A stretch of 64,000 nt of DNA from Leifsonia sp. TF02-11 (lineage in GTDB: Bacteria; Actinomycetota; Actinomycetes; Actinomycetales; Microbacteriaceae), in the NCBI RefSeq assembly GCF_017565305.1, contig NZ_JAGEKP010000024.1:62001-126000 (forward strand), written 5' to 3'. A model generated the notes under the pieces. That model was not told the DNA's origin. It did no database searches and saw nothing but the letters and a program-made list of their open reading frames with translations. The translations under genes and the position numbers were made by a program. Shown here in pieces: positions 55,511 through 64,000 of the stretch (its first letter is position 1; every line of letters starts with the position of its first letter).

Positions 55511-57466
55511 TCAGGCTCGCGGGATCCAGACGCGCATCAGGCTGGGCCCGCGGTTCGCCCACGCGAAGTAGGGGTGGAGCTGCGCCTCGAACCGGGTGGC
55601 GGAGGTGTGCTGGGGCGCGTCCGGCAGCGTCCCCTCCGTCGCGTACGGCCACGCAGCGCCGGCGTCGCCCGGCGCGCCACCGGTGACCAGCGTCGCGATC
55701 GCACCATCGGCCGTCGGCCGCAGCGGTGTCGCGGTGTCGATGCGGAGCTCTGCGAAGTCGGCCTCTCGAGGCAGGTCCACCGATTCGAGGCAGAGCACGA
55801 ACGGTCCGCGTTCGACCGCGACAGTCCCGCGCACGGCATCGATGCGAGGCGACGGGCGGAGCAGCCGCGGGCGCACGTCGAGACTCAGCGCGACCACGTC
55901 CCCGGCGGCGAACTCCCGATCGACCGTCAGATACGCGCCATCGACACGCACGTCCTCCCCGTTGACCGAGGCGGTCGCCGAGCCGCGCGCCCACTCCGGG
56001 ACGCGCAGCTGGAGACGGAAGCGTCCGGCCTCCCGCACGGTGAGCTCGATCGCGCCATCGAACGGGTAAGCCGTGCGCACGCTGAAGGCGACGGGAGCGC
56101 CCTCGGTGGTGCGTGTGTCGACGTCGAGGTCGGCGTACTGGTGCAGCTGCACGGAGTCGTCTCCCACGGTCACGAAATACCCGGCCAGGCTCGCCAGCGT
56201 GCGCGCGACGTTGGTCGGGCAGCACGAGACCTCGAACCACGGTGCCCGCAGGCTCGCCTCGGCGCGCTCGCTCAGCTCGTCGTCGGCGGGCTCGCTGCCG
56301 CGCTCGCGCTGGTGCAGCGTGTTCGCGTAGTAGAAGGCCCGCCCGTCCTCCCGCGGCGAGACCGCGAACGCGTTGAACAGCGTCCGCTCGATCAGGTCGG
56401 CGTACCGCGCCTCGCCGGTCTGCAGCAGCAGCCGCCAGCCGAGCATCACGGAGGCGATGCTCGCACAGGTCTCGGAGTAGGCGCGGTCGGGCGGCAGCTC
56501 GAAGTCGGAGCCGAACTCCTCGTTCTGGTGGTGCGCCCCCATCCCGCCGGTGACGTAGGTGCGTCGGGCGACGGTGTTCGCCCACTGGGTCTTCACGGCC
56601 TCCAGCAGCTCGTCGTCCCCGGTCTCGACCGCGACGTCCGCCGCGCCGGCGGCGAGGTAGAGCGCCCGCACCGCGTGGCCGCGGAGCACCTCGGCGTCGC
56701 GCACCGGCAGGTCGTCGAGGAAGTACTCGGAGCCCTGGAAGAGCGTCGTCGCCAGCTGACGCCGGCCGCGTCGTTCCACGAAGCTGCGCGCGAGCTCCAG
56801 GTACCGCCGCTCCCCCGTCGCCCGCGAGAACTCGGCGAGTGCGACCTCGATCTCGGGGTGACCGCACACCGCATCGCGGCCCCCTGGACCGAACTCCGAC
56901 CAGACGTGGTCTGCCAGGGCGCGGGCGACCTCCACGAGCCGGTCGTCGTGCCCGGTGCGCAGCCGTGCGGTGGCCGCCTGGAGGAGATGGCCGAACGAGT
57001 ACAGCTCGTGTCCCCACTCCAGGTCGCTGTAGCGGGGGCGCTGGCCCGGCCGGCCGAAGCTCGTGTGCAGGTAGCCGTCGGGCTCCTGAGCCGCAGCGAC
57101 GCGCTCGACGAGTGCGTCGTAGCGGGTCGCGAGCTCGCTCGAGTGCTCGCGTCCGAGCTCCCAGGCCATGGCTTCGAGCAGCTTGTAGACCTCCGAGTCG
57201 ACGAACTCGATGCCGTGATGGTGCTGCGCGACCGTTCCGGCCGCCGCTGCGTCGAAGTTCGCGATCCAGCCGATCCGCTCCATCCAGCTCTGGCAGTGCG
57301 CGACGATCGTCTGCGCGTTGAGCTCCTGCCGCTCACCCCAGAAGCCGCCGCGGATGCGCACCTCGTCGAGCGGGAGCGGGCGCAGCAGCGAGGCGGAGGG
57401 CACGACGGGGCCACCGGTGGCCGTCGCCGCGATCGTCGGGCGCGCCGGATTCGTCGTGCTCGTCAT
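55511..57466 (-). CDS. Glycoside hydrolase family 127, beta-L-arabinofuranosidase type
   Basis: This 651-residue enzyme shows the GH127 zinc/thiol active site: acid/base Glu316 (NEEFG), Glu332 and Cys334 in SETC, and Cys415-Cys416 in SCCPTN. The spacing matches HypBA1 (Glu322, Glu338, Cys340, Cys417 nucleophile, Cys418). The N-terminal two thirds is an (alpha/alpha)6 barrel and the rest beta-sandwich. GH127 removes beta-L-arabinofuranose from plant hydroxyproline-rich glycoproteins and arabinans. There is no signal peptide, so it works on imported oligosaccharides. It is the last gene of a LacI-SBP-permease operon and overlaps the preceding GH gene by ATGA. Confidence 0.92.
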   Translation of the reverse strand: MTSTTNPARPTIAATATGGPVVPSASLLRPLPLDEVRIRGGFWGERQELNAQTIVAHCQSWMERIGWIANFDAAAAGTVAQHHHGIEFVDSEVYKLLEAMAWELGREHSSELATRYDALVERVAAAQEPDGYLHTSFGRPGQRPRYSDLEWGHELYSFGHLLQAATARLRTGHDDRLVEVARALADHVWSEFGPGGRDAVCGHPEIEVALAEFSRATGERRYLELARSFVERRGRRQLATTLFQGSEYFLDDLPVRDAEVLRGHAVRALYLAAGAADVAVETGDDELLEAVKTQWANTVARRTYVTGGMGAHHQNEEFGSDFELPPDRAYSETCASIASVMLGWRLLLQTGEARYADLIERTLFNAFAVSPREDGRAFYYANTLHQRERGSEPADDELSERAEASLRAPWFEVSCCPTNVARTLASLAGYFVTVGDDSVQLHQYADLDVDTRTTEGAPVAFSVRTAYPFDGAIELTVREAGRFRLQLRVPEWARGSATASVNGEDVRVDGAYLTVDREFAAGDVVALSLDVRPRLLRPSPRIDAVRGTVAVERGPFVLCLESVDLPREADFAELRIDTATPLRPTADGAIATLVTGGAPGDAGAAWPYATEGTLPDAPQHTSATRFEAQLHPYFAWANRGPSLMRVWIPRA

Positions 57467-59220
57467 GCGGGGATGTCCTCCTTCTCGATTCCGGCGGTCG
57501 CCGCCTGGGAGCGGTCGGCGGCATCGTGCTGCAACGCGAGGTAGACGCCGGCCGTCCAGGTGTAGGCGCGATCGCGCAGCCCCTCGCCGGTGACCGCGTC
57601 GAAGTTCTCGGCGAACCCGGAGGCCTCGCACGCGCGGCGGAAACCGTCGGCCACCCGGTCGGCGAGCGAGGCCCGGCCGGCGCGGCGCAGCCCATCCTCG
57701 ATGAGCGCGGTGGAGGGCGCCCAGATGGGGCCGCGCCAGTAGCCGTCGCTCTCATAGAGCGGAGAGCCGACCGGTTCCGTGGCCGGACCCCACTCGGTGA
57801 GGTGCTCCTCGATGGCCGCCGCGAGCCGCTCCGCGATGTCGGGCGGCAGGTCGGCGCCCAGCACGATGGGCAGGCAGTTCAGGAGGCTCGAAGCGGAACA
57901 GGGCGTGCGCGCCTCCACCGCTCGCGCGATGAACGTGTCGCCGGTCCAGAGCTCGCCGAACAGTGCGCTCGCCAGCTCATCATGCGAACGCTCCCACTCC
58001 CGCGGCGACTCGCCGACGCGGTTCGCCAGCGACGCGAGCTCGTCGAGCTGCAGCAGCAGGAAGGCCGCGAGATCAGGGGACTCGATCACGCGTGACGCGT
58101 CGAACGTCGTCGAGTTGTCCCAGCCGCTGTCGTTGCCGTGCTGGTAATAGGGCAGCGCGTGACCGGGTGCGCGGCGGTGGTCGAGCCAGAATCGCGTCCA
58201 GGAGGCCAGCGCCCGATACACCGCCGCGAGTTCGCTCGCGGTGAGCGGACGCTCGGCGCGCGCCTCGATCCTCCGGAACGCCCAGCCGTGGATCGGCGGC
58301 TTGACGAAGTTGTAGAGGATCTCGGAGTGCGTGAGCGAGTCCGGCAGAGCCCCGGTTGCGTCCTGATGATCGAACGGCAGGAGGAACTGGTCGAGGGCCG
58401 CGTCGACGTCGGCGGGGGCGAGGGCGATGGCGTTGAAGCAGTGGTCCCAGCTCCACACCTTGTCCATCCAGTGCTTCGACATGAGGATCGCCTCGCGCCC
58501 GACGAAGCCGGCGGGCCGCACGGTCGCCGACCAGAGCACGTAGGCGGCCTTGACAGCGGCAGTGCCGCCGGTTGCGCCGCCGGCGCCCGCCGGGATCAGC
58601 GCCGCAGCGTACGCGGCGAACGCGTCGGCCGCGCCGCGTGCCACCTCGTCGAACGACGCGGCGGACCGGTACGCCGGGAGCGCCGTCTCGAATTCCTCGA
58701 CCGCGACCTCCCACGGCTCGTCCGCCGCGAGCACGACCGCGCGCTCGGCCTCCCCCAGCACGCCGTCGCCGACGACCTCCACGTGCCCGCGCAGCACCGT
58801 GAACCGGTAGCGCCGCCCGGTCTCGTAGCTCGTGAGCACGACGCCGCCGTCGAGCGGATCGGTGAAGAGGAACGCTCCGGTGAAGGGCGTCAGTCGCACA
58901 CCGGTCGCGAACCGCATCCCGAGGCCGTCGCCCGCGAACCGGATCGCCGATGGGCCGTCGAACGCGGCGCGCACGACTCCGGCATCGGCGGTCCAGGTCA
59001 GGACGGAGGGCGTCGCCTCGACGCGCGCGGCGACGACGACACCCGATCGCTCGGGGCTCAGGCGCAGGACGGGATGCATCCCGGTCTGGTGGGACACGAG
59101 GTGAAGGTCGTCGGCGCGCTCGTGCAGGCCGATCACGCGGGAGAGGTCGAACCAGGCCCCGCGATGCGAGAACGGGATCTCGTCGATGTCGAACGCGAAC
59201 CCGGAGGGCATCGTCGTCAT
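57463..59220 (-). CDS. GH63/MGH1-like (alpha/alpha)6-barrel glycoside hydrolase
   Basis: This 585-residue protein has an N-terminal beta-sandwich of about 180 residues, then an (alpha/alpha)6 barrel with 'WMDKVWSWDHCFNAIALAPADVDAALDQFLLPFDHQDATGALPDSL', HGNDSGWDNST (Asp likely the general acid) and 'SDGYWRGPIWAPSTALIEDGLRR'. These motifs are those of the MGH1/GH63/trehalase-like clan GH-G. Members act on alpha-glucosides, mannosylglycerate or related; the true substrate is not predictable. It has no signal peptide. It is co-translated with GH127 and lies one base after a permease gene, so it acts on the same imported glycan. Confidence 0.82.
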   Translation of the reverse strand: MTTMPSGFAFDIDEIPFSHRGAWFDLSRVIGLHERADDLHLVSHQTGMHPVLRLSPERSGVVVAARVEATPSVLTWTADAGVVRAAFDGPSAIRFAGDGLGMRFATGVRLTPFTGAFLFTDPLDGGVVLTSYETGRRYRFTVLRGHVEVVGDGVLGEAERAVVLAADEPWEVAVEEFETALPAYRSAASFDEVARGAADAFAAYAAALIPAGAGGATGGTAAVKAAYVLWSATVRPAGFVGREAILMSKHWMDKVWSWDHCFNAIALAPADVDAALDQFLLPFDHQDATGALPDSLTHSEILYNFVKPPIHGWAFRRIEARAERPLTASELAAVYRALASWTRFWLDHRRAPGHALPYYQHGNDSGWDNSTTFDASRVIESPDLAAFLLLQLDELASLANRVGESPREWERSHDELASALFGELWTGDTFIARAVEARTPCSASSLLNCLPIVLGADLPPDIAERLAAAIEEHLTEWGPATEPVGSPLYESDGYWRGPIWAPSTALIEDGLRRAGRASLADRVADGFRRACEASGFAENFDAVTGEGLRDRAYTWTAGVYLALQHDAADRSQAATAGIEKEDIPA

Positions 59221-59221
59221 G

Positions 59222-60040
59222 TCAGTCCTTCACCGCCCCCGCAGTGACCCCGGCGGCGACGTACTTCTGCGCGAGCACGAGCAGCACGGCGGTCGGGATC
59301 GACGCGACGACCGCTGTCGCCATGATCGCGTTCCACTCCTGGTTGTTGTTGCCGATGTACTTGTAGATGCCGAGGGTGATGGTCTGGAGACTGCCGCCGG
59401 CGTTGAGCGTCGACGAGAAGATGAAGTCCGACCATGCCCAGAGGAACGCGAACAGCGACACCGTGACGATCGAGTTGCGGCTCACCGGCAGCACGATCGA
59501 TCGGAAGGTGCGCCACGATCCCGCTCCGTCGATCTTCGCGGCGCTCATGAGCTCGTCGGGGATGCCCGACATGAACGCGGTGAAGATGAGCACGCCGAAC
59601 GGCACCGCGATCGTCGAGTCCGCGATGATCAGGCCGGGGATCGTGTTCAGGATGCCGAGGTTGATGTAGATCGCGTAGAACCCCATCGCCATGATGATTC
59701 CCGGGATCATCTGTGCGATGAGAAGTACGAAGTTGAGCACGCCGCGACCTCGCGGGCGCAGCTTGGCCAGCGAGTACGCGGCCGGCGCCGACAGGGCCAC
59801 CGTGAGCACGACGGTGCCGAGTCCCACGATCAGGCTGGTGAGGAGGTACGGGATCTGCTGGCTGATGACGGCCTGATAGCCCTCGAAGGTCGGATGGAGC
59901 GGGAACCAGTCCGGCGGGTTCTTGCGCATCTGCGACGTCGGCGTGAGCGAGACGTTCACCATCCAGTAGACCGGGAAGAGCATGACCGCCGTCAGCACGA
60001 CGCCGAGAGCCGTCTTCCACCAGGGTCGCTTGCCGTTCAT
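59222..60040 (-). CDS. ABC sugar permease, MalG type
   Basis: This 272-residue protein has six predicted helices. EAA loop: 'ELMSAAKIDGAGSWRTFRSIVLPVSR'. The ATG 60040 lies inside the stop of the upstream MalF-type gene (ATGA), so the two are coupled. Its stop is immediately followed by the GH63-like gene. It completes the importer with the binding protein at 61057; no ATPase gene is present. Confidence 0.93.
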   Translation of the reverse strand: MNGKRPWWKTALGVVLTAVMLFPVYWMVNVSLTPTSQMRKNPPDWFPLHPTFEGYQAVISQQIPYLLTSLIVGLGTVVLTVALSAPAAYSLAKLRPRGRGVLNFVLLIAQMIPGIIMAMGFYAIYINLGILNTIPGLIIADSTIAVPFGVLIFTAFMSGIPDELMSAAKIDGAGSWRTFRSIVLPVSRNSIVTVSLFAFLWAWSDFIFSSTLNAGGSLQTITLGIYKYIGNNNQEWNAIMATAVVASIPTAVLLVLAQKYVAAGVTAGAVKD

Positions 60041-61017
60041 GCGTTGTCCTGCTTCCGCTGCACCTGGATGTAGATGAGGCCGAACACCAGCGCCAGGACG
60101 ATCAGCAGATTGCCGACCGCCGCAGCGGGGCTGAGGTCGGGGAGGGTCGAGCCGAAGCCCAGCTGGTACGACCAGATCGAGAATGTGGTCGACGAGTTGC
60201 CGGGACCGCCGCGGGTCATGATCCAGATGATGTCGAACACCTTCAGCGTGTAGACGAGCCCCAGCAGGATCGTGATCGCCGACACCGGGCGCAGCAGCGG
60301 GAACGTGATCCGCCAGAACTTCTGCCACGCATTGGCCCCGTCGAGGGAGGCCGCCTCATAGAGGTCGGCCGAGATGTTCTGCAGCCCGGAGTAGAGGATG
60401 ACCAGGTTGAACGGGATGCCGATCCAGATGTTCGCGATGATCACGCTGACCAGCGCCCAGGTGGGCGAGGTGAGCCAGTTGACCGGCGGGAGGCCGAACG
60501 TGTGGAGGACGGAGTTGATGACGCCGGAGTCGCTGTTCATCATCCACGACCAGGTCGACGCCGAGACGATCAGCGGCAGCAGCCACGGCACGAGGAACAG
60601 TGCGCGCAACGTGCCGGAGAGCCGGAAGTTCTGATGGAAGAACACCGCGAGGAGCAGCCCGAACGTGAACTGGAAGACGATCGAGACGACGGTGAAGAGC
60701 GCCGTGTGCACGAGCGCAGGTACGAACGTCGGGTCCTGGACGACCTTCACGTAGTTGTCGAGGCCCACGAACGGAGCGCCGCCCTGCACGAACGAGCGGA
60801 CGGTGTAGTCCTTCACGCTCAGCTCGACGTTGCGGTAGAGCGGATACGCGTAGAAGACGATCAGATAGATCACGACGGGGGCGAGGAACGCCCACGCCGC
60901 CCACTGGGTGGAACGCGGCCTCCTGAGCCGGCCGGTGCGGACCGGCGAGGCGTCTCGTGACGCCCCACCGGCCCGGCTCGGCCCAGACCGCGGAGCCGCT
61001 GTCTGCGTTGTTGTCAT
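60037..61017 (-). CDS. ABC sugar permease, MalF type
   Basis: This 326-residue protein has a 40-residue Arg/Ser-rich N-terminal tail, then six membrane helices. EAA loop: 'DLYEAASLDGANAWQKFWRITFPLLRP'. The conserved 'VFDIIWIMTRGGPGNSSTTFSIWSYQLGF' is typical of CUT1 MalF-like permeases. It lies 39 bases after the binding-protein stop and overlaps the MalG-type gene. Confidence 0.93.
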   Translation of the reverse strand: MTTTQTAAPRSGPSRAGGASRDASPVRTGRLRRPRSTQWAAWAFLAPVVIYLIVFYAYPLYRNVELSVKDYTVRSFVQGGAPFVGLDNYVKVVQDPTFVPALVHTALFTVVSIVFQFTFGLLLAVFFHQNFRLSGTLRALFLVPWLLPLIVSASTWSWMMNSDSGVINSVLHTFGLPPVNWLTSPTWALVSVIIANIWIGIPFNLVILYSGLQNISADLYEAASLDGANAWQKFWRITFPLLRPVSAITILLGLVYTLKVFDIIWIMTRGGPGNSSTTFSIWSYQLGFGSTLPDLSPAAAVGNLLIVLALVFGLIYIQVQRKQDNA

Positions 61018-61056
61018 CGGTTTTACCTTTGTCGCTGGTGGTGCGGGTGGTGCCGA

Positions 61057-62313
61057 CTACTTGGTGGCGGCAGCCGCGGCCGACTGCGCGGCCTTGAGCG
61101 CGTCCGCCGGAGACTGCGAGCCGCTCAGAGCGTTCTGCACGGCGCCCCAGAGCTCCTTCGAGATCTTCGGGTAGTTCGTGCCGAGGTTGTCGCTGGTGCG
61201 GCCCTTCGCTGCGGCGACGGCGTCGACCCAGGGCTTGAGTTCCGGGTTCGCCTGCACCTGCTGCTGCTGCGCGGCCTGGGTGGGGGCGATGTAGGAGAGC
61301 GTGGTGTCGGTCTTGACGAAGGCGTCGGTGCTGGTGAGGCACTCGGCGATCTTCTTCGAGGTGGCGTACCGCGCAGTGTCCTTCTGAACCGGGATGGTCA
61401 TGAATTCGCCGCCGGTCGGCGCGGGTGCCGAGCCGCCGTCGATTCCCGGGATGGTGAGGATGCCGTAGTCGATGCCGGCCTTCTTCACGTTGCCGAGCTG
61501 CCAAGTGCCGTTCTCACCGAACGCGAAGTCGCCGGTCGCGAACTCCTGCCAGGAGGTGGTCTGGGTGTTGTTGATCACCGAGTTGGGCGCGTAGCCCTTC
61601 TTCACCCAGTCGGTCCAGAGGCTGAGCGCCTGCTGCGCCTTGGCGGAGTCGAGGTGCTTGAGATCGGCGCCGGAGCCCCAGAACCAGGGGAGGAACTGGA
61701 AGCTGCCCTCTTCGGTGCCGATGGCCGAGAAGGTGATGCCCTTCTTGCCGGCGGCGGTCACTTTGGCGAGGGCGTCGGTCAGGCTGCTCCAGTCCTTCAC
61801 CGTGGCGATATCGACGCCGGCTGCGCTGAGCACGGCCTTGTTGTAGTAGAGCGCCAGCGTGTTCGCGCCGATGGGGACACCGTAGGTCTTCCCATCCAGC
61901 TGGCCCGCCGCCAGGATGTTCTTCTGGATGTCGGCGGTCGAGAGCTTGTTCTCGGCCGTGCTGGTCAGGATCCCCGCGTCGGCCAGCGTCGACACCACGG
62001 GGTTGTCGACGAGCAGCAGGTCGGGCGACGTGCCCTGCTGGCCGGCGAGGAGAGCCTTGCTGGTCAGGTCGCTGGTGTCGTAGCCGGTGCGCTTGACGGT
62101 GACTCCCGCCTTGGTGCCGCACTCCTCGACCAGTTTGGTCCAGTCGGCGGTGGCGTCGAACTGGGGGTACGGGTCCCAGAACGTGTAGCTGCCTCCTGCG
62201 CTGCTGCCCGAGCCGGAGCCCGAGCCCGAGCCGGAGCAGGCGGCGAGACCGCCGATGACGGCGGCGGCGAGCACGGCGGCCCCGATGAGGCGCGTGCGCG
62301 TGTGTGCGATCAC
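61057..62313 (-). CDS. ABC sugar-binding lipoprotein
   Basis: This 418-residue lipoprotein has 'LAAAVIGGLAAC' and a lipobox LAAC (Cys26), followed by a flexible repeat of Gly-Ser (GSGSGSGSGSS). The mature domain is a CUT1 binding protein ('GKTYGVPIGANTLALYYNKAVLSAAGV' hinge signature; 'WQEFATGDFAFGENGTWQLGNV'). The GTG start has GGAGG six bases upstream. It feeds the permeases at 59222 and 60037, and the downstream GH127 and GH63-like genes suggest an arabinose-containing or mixed plant oligosaccharide as ligand. Confidence 0.93.
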   Translation of the reverse strand: MIAHTRTRLIGAAVLAAAVIGGLAACSGSGSGSGSGSSAGGSYTFWDPYPQFDATADWTKLVEECGTKAGVTVKRTGYDTSDLTSKALLAGQQGTSPDLLLVDNPVVSTLADAGILTSTAENKLSTADIQKNILAAGQLDGKTYGVPIGANTLALYYNKAVLSAAGVDIATVKDWSSLTDALAKVTAAGKKGITFSAIGTEEGSFQFLPWFWGSGADLKHLDSAKAQQALSLWTDWVKKGYAPNSVINNTQTTSWQEFATGDFAFGENGTWQLGNVKKAGIDYGILTIPGIDGGSAPAPTGGEFMTIPVQKDTARYATSKKIAECLTSTDAFVKTDTTLSYIAPTQAAQQQQVQANPELKPWVDAVAAAKGRTSDNLGTNYPKISKELWGAVQNALSGSQSPADALKAAQSAAAAATK

Positions 62314-62390
62314 AGTATTCCTCCTTGAATGTGCTGACTGTGTCTTCGTGTCCGGGAAGTGCTTCGCTGCGTTCGAGTTGGGGTGGTGGG

Positions 62391-63398
62391 TTATCGGGTG
62401 CTTCCGCGGATCGTGAGTTCCGGCGCGATGAATCGGGTGACCGGCGCCCCTGCGAGCTCCGGGTTGGCGATCCGCCGCACCAGCTGCCGGACCGCTTGCT
62501 GGCCCAGCTGATCGGGCGAGCTCTCGACCGCTGTATAGGGCAGCGAGAAGGCTCGACCGAAGTCTTTGGAGTAGAGGCTGACGACCGACAGGTCGGTCGG
62601 CACACGCGTGCCGCGGGCCGCGAGCACCGAGGGCAGCGCCGCGATGGTGGCATCGTTGTGCACGACGAGGGCGGTCGCGGTGGGACGGGCATCGAGGATG
62701 GCGTTGATGCTCTGGCCGATCGCCGGCTGCTTGCTCTCGCCGTAGTACGGGTGCATCTGCAGGCCGTAGCGCGCCGCGCGCTCCAGGGCCGCGTCGCGGA
62801 ACCGCCAGCCGTACGCGCCTCCGCGCTCGAAGACGTGCTTCGGAGGCGACACCACGACGATCTCCCGATGGCCGAGCCCGTAGAGGTGGTCGACCAGGAG
62901 ACGCGCGGACTCCCCGAAGTCGAGGTCGAAGACGTCGAGGCCTTCCGTGTGCTTCGGGAGGCCGACGAGCGCTCCCGGCTGAGGAGCGGCACGGAGTGTG
63001 TCGAGTCGGGGGTCCTCGTGGATGACGTCGAGCAGCACGACGCCGTCGACCATGCCTGCGCTCGTCACGCGTCGCAGCGCCGCCGTGGCGTCGACCTCCG
63101 TGACGAGCAGGATGTCGTAGCCGAGTTCGCGCGCCGTGTCGGAGACCGGCAGCACGTACTGGAGCATCGCCGGCGCGAACTCGTCCTGGTGGAACTGGGT
63201 CAGCAGCCCGATCACCATCGTCTGGGAGGTGGCCAGTGCGCGGGCGCCCGCGTTCGCCGTGAAGCCGAGCTCGGCGATCGCCTCGTCGATCCGCTCCCGC
63301 GTCGACGGCGAGATCGTGCGTTTGCCGGAGAGGGCGTAGGAGACGGTGCTCGGCGAGACGCCTGCGTGGCGGGCCACGTCCGAGATGGTGACGGCCAC
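62391..63398 (-). CDS. LacI-family regulator of the glycoside-hydrolase operon
   Basis: This 335-residue protein has an HTH at residues 3-25 (TISDVARHAGVSPSTVSYAL) with hinge 'RTISPSTRERIDEAIAELGF', and a sugar-binding effector domain ending 'DQLGQQAVRQLVRRIANPELAGAPVTRFIAPELTIRGSTR'. It is the first gene of the leftward operon that contains an ABC importer and two glycoside hydrolases and is presumably its repressor. The palindrome TCGAACCGGTTCGA lies 50 bases upstream. A close paralogue ends at 63570. Confidence 0.93.
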   Translation of the reverse strand: MAVTISDVARHAGVSPSTVSYALSGKRTISPSTRERIDEAIAELGFTANAGARALATSQTMVIGLLTQFHQDEFAPAMLQYVLPVSDTARELGYDILLVTEVDATAALRRVTSAGMVDGVVLLDVIHEDPRLDTLRAAPQPGALVGLPKHTEGLDVFDLDFGESARLLVDHLYGLGHREIVVVSPPKHVFERGGAYGWRFRDAALERAARYGLQMHPYYGESKQPAIGQSINAILDARPTATALVVHNDATIAALPSVLAARGTRVPTDLSVVSLYSKDFGRAFSLPYTAVESSPDQLGQQAVRQLVRRIANPELAGAPVTRFIAPELTIRGSTR

Positions 63399-63447
63399 TC
63401 TGCCTCCTTCGTCGTCGAATCGCGTGCCGTTCCGGTGACCGAGAATG

Positions 63448-63461
63448 TCGAACCGGTTCGA
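63448..63461. promoter_or_regulatory. LacI operator TCGAACCGGTTCGA
   Basis: A perfect 14-base palindrome centred on CG, the usual form of LacI-family operators, 50 bases before the LacI start at 63398. It is flanked by AT-rich bases that suit a promoter. Confidence 0.75.
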
Positions 63462-63491
63462 TGAACATATGCGCCTTGGACGGCCCGCGCA

Positions 63492-63507
63492 AGTCGAAGC
63501 GGTTCGC
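63492..63507. promoter_or_regulatory. Second, weaker LacI site
   Basis: AGTCGAAGCGGTTCGC keeps the CGAA...TTCG arms of the site at 63448 with a changed centre. Its centre is about 46 bp from the first. Confidence 0.5.
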
Positions 63508-63569
63508 TTACCGTCCGCTCCCTGGAAATCCGCGGAAAATCGGCGAAGAACGACGCGAGGTCGACGGCG

Positions 63570-64000
63570 CTACAGGGACCGCGTGCTGCCGCGATCGGTG
63601 AAGCCGGGCTCGATCAGGCGCACCATCGGCGCGCCGGCGGCCTCCTGGTCGGTGATGCGGCGCACGAGCTGCGTCACCGCGAGCTCGCCCAACCGGTCCG
63701 GCAGCGACTCGACGGCGGTGTAGGGCAGCGAGAAAGACTGCCCGAACTCCTGCGAGAACACGCCGACGACGGAGAGGTCGTGCGGCACGCGGATGCTGCG
63801 CTCGTCCAGATAGCGCGGCAGGGCGGCGATGGTGGCGTCGTTGTGAACGATGAGCGCGGTCGCCCCGGGATGGTCGCTCAGCGCCGTGTCGAGGGCCTGT
63901 TCGATTCCGGGGTGCCGCGAGTCGCCCGCGACGGCTGTCAACCGCAGGCCGTAGCGCGCTGCGCGCTCGAAGGCGGCATCCCGGAACCTCCAGACGTACG
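63570..64000 (-). CDS. LacI-family regulator, C-terminal part only
   Basis: The frame runs off the right edge of the window; about 142 residues are visible. It is a paralogue of the regulator at 62391: 'WRFRDAAFERAARYGL', 'IVHNDATIAALP', 'FSLPYTAVESLPDRLGELAVTQLVRRI' and the ending 'RGSTRSL' match it closely. It belongs to the LacI effector domain, whose final helix contacts the dimer partner. It probably regulates a further sugar operon outside the window. Gene duplication is evident, since both genes point the same way, separated by about 171 bases that hold two similar palindromes. Confidence 0.88.
   Translation of the reverse strand, partial: YVWRFRDAAFERAARYGLRLTAVAGDSRHPGIEQALDTALSDHPGATALIVHNDATIAALPRYLDERSIRVPHDLSVVGVFSQEFGQSFSLPYTAVESLPDRLGELAVTQLVRRITDQEAAGAPMVRLIEPGFTDRGSTRSL

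Noticed and set aside
1-64000. tRNA, rRNA, CRISPR, insertion sequences, integrases
   Set aside because: No cloverleaf-like sequence, spaced direct repeats, transposase motif or terminal inverted repeats were seen when reading both strands by eye.

Overview
The window is 64 kb of very GC-rich DNA. The coding style is actinobacterial: many GTG starts and one TTG start, strong AGGAGG-type ribosome sites, and -10 boxes placed exactly six bases before unled start codons. The content (several MalFG-type ABC systems, LacI/MarR/MerR/TetR regulators, an ECF41-type sigma factor, LAxTG surface anchoring, GH127) suggests a soil- or plant-associated member of the Microbacteriaceae (Leifsonia/Microbacterium-like). 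That placement is inference from gene content only. I saw no rRNA, tRNA, CRISPR array, transposase or phage gene. The window is accessory catabolism, transport and regulation.

Layout. 1-4.6 kb: the end of an APH-like kinase with a class III aminotransferase, convergent with an amino-acid permease that carries a one-base frameshift, then an Imm5-like small protein. 4.6-8.9 kb: IclR regulator, aromatic-ring FAD hydroxylase, SDR and a divergent MarR with two matching palindromes. 8.9-17.1 kb: one long leftward cluster of RpiR regulator, ABC ATPase, binding lipoprotein, tyrosine phosphatase, two metallophosphoesterases and two permeases, which reads as uptake and dephosphorylation of an organophosphate. 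17.1-18.5 kb: MarR plus a steroid-dehydrogenase-like SDR. 18.6-21.2 kb: a wall-anchored cohesin protein followed by a secreted dockerin-amidase, a minimal cohesin/dockerin surface pair. 21.4-24.4 kb: hydrolase, SRPBCC protein, and a carboxymuconolactone-decarboxylase-like protein divergent from an ECF41-type sigma factor, with a matching promoter on each strand. 24.4-28.9 kb: MerR with two membrane proteins, a LuxR-type two-component system, and two small proteins.

29.4-34.9 kb: an aminoacyl-phosphatidylglycerol synthase-like protein with a membrane esterase, a degenerate arginase-fold protein and small membrane proteins. 34.9-39.1 kb: APC permease, zinc alcohol dehydrogenase and divergent PucR regulator. 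39.2-40.6 kb: MerR/epimerase pair with a MerR-type 19-bp-spacer promoter. 40.7-45.8 kb: LacI-controlled operon of NCS1 permease, arginase-family hydrolase, MBL lactonase and amidotransferase-like protein. 45.9-51.1 kb: quinone-reductase-like enzyme with HxlR; TetR with two operators facing an APC permease/P1 peptidase operon. 51.1-55.4 kb: LacI plus a Tat-lipoprotein ABC importer without ATPase. 55.5-64 kb: LacI-controlled ABC importer feeding two glycoside hydrolases (GH127 and a GH63/MGH1-like enzyme), followed by the end of a paralogous LacI gene.

How it works together. Most units are a transporter, one or two enzymes and a local regulator, so the region looks like a string of substrate-specific scavenging modules. 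Only one ABC ATPase (14898-16028) is present for three binding-protein/permease sets, so ATPase sharing is likely. Convergent gene pairs are separated by strong hairpins that can terminate both ways.
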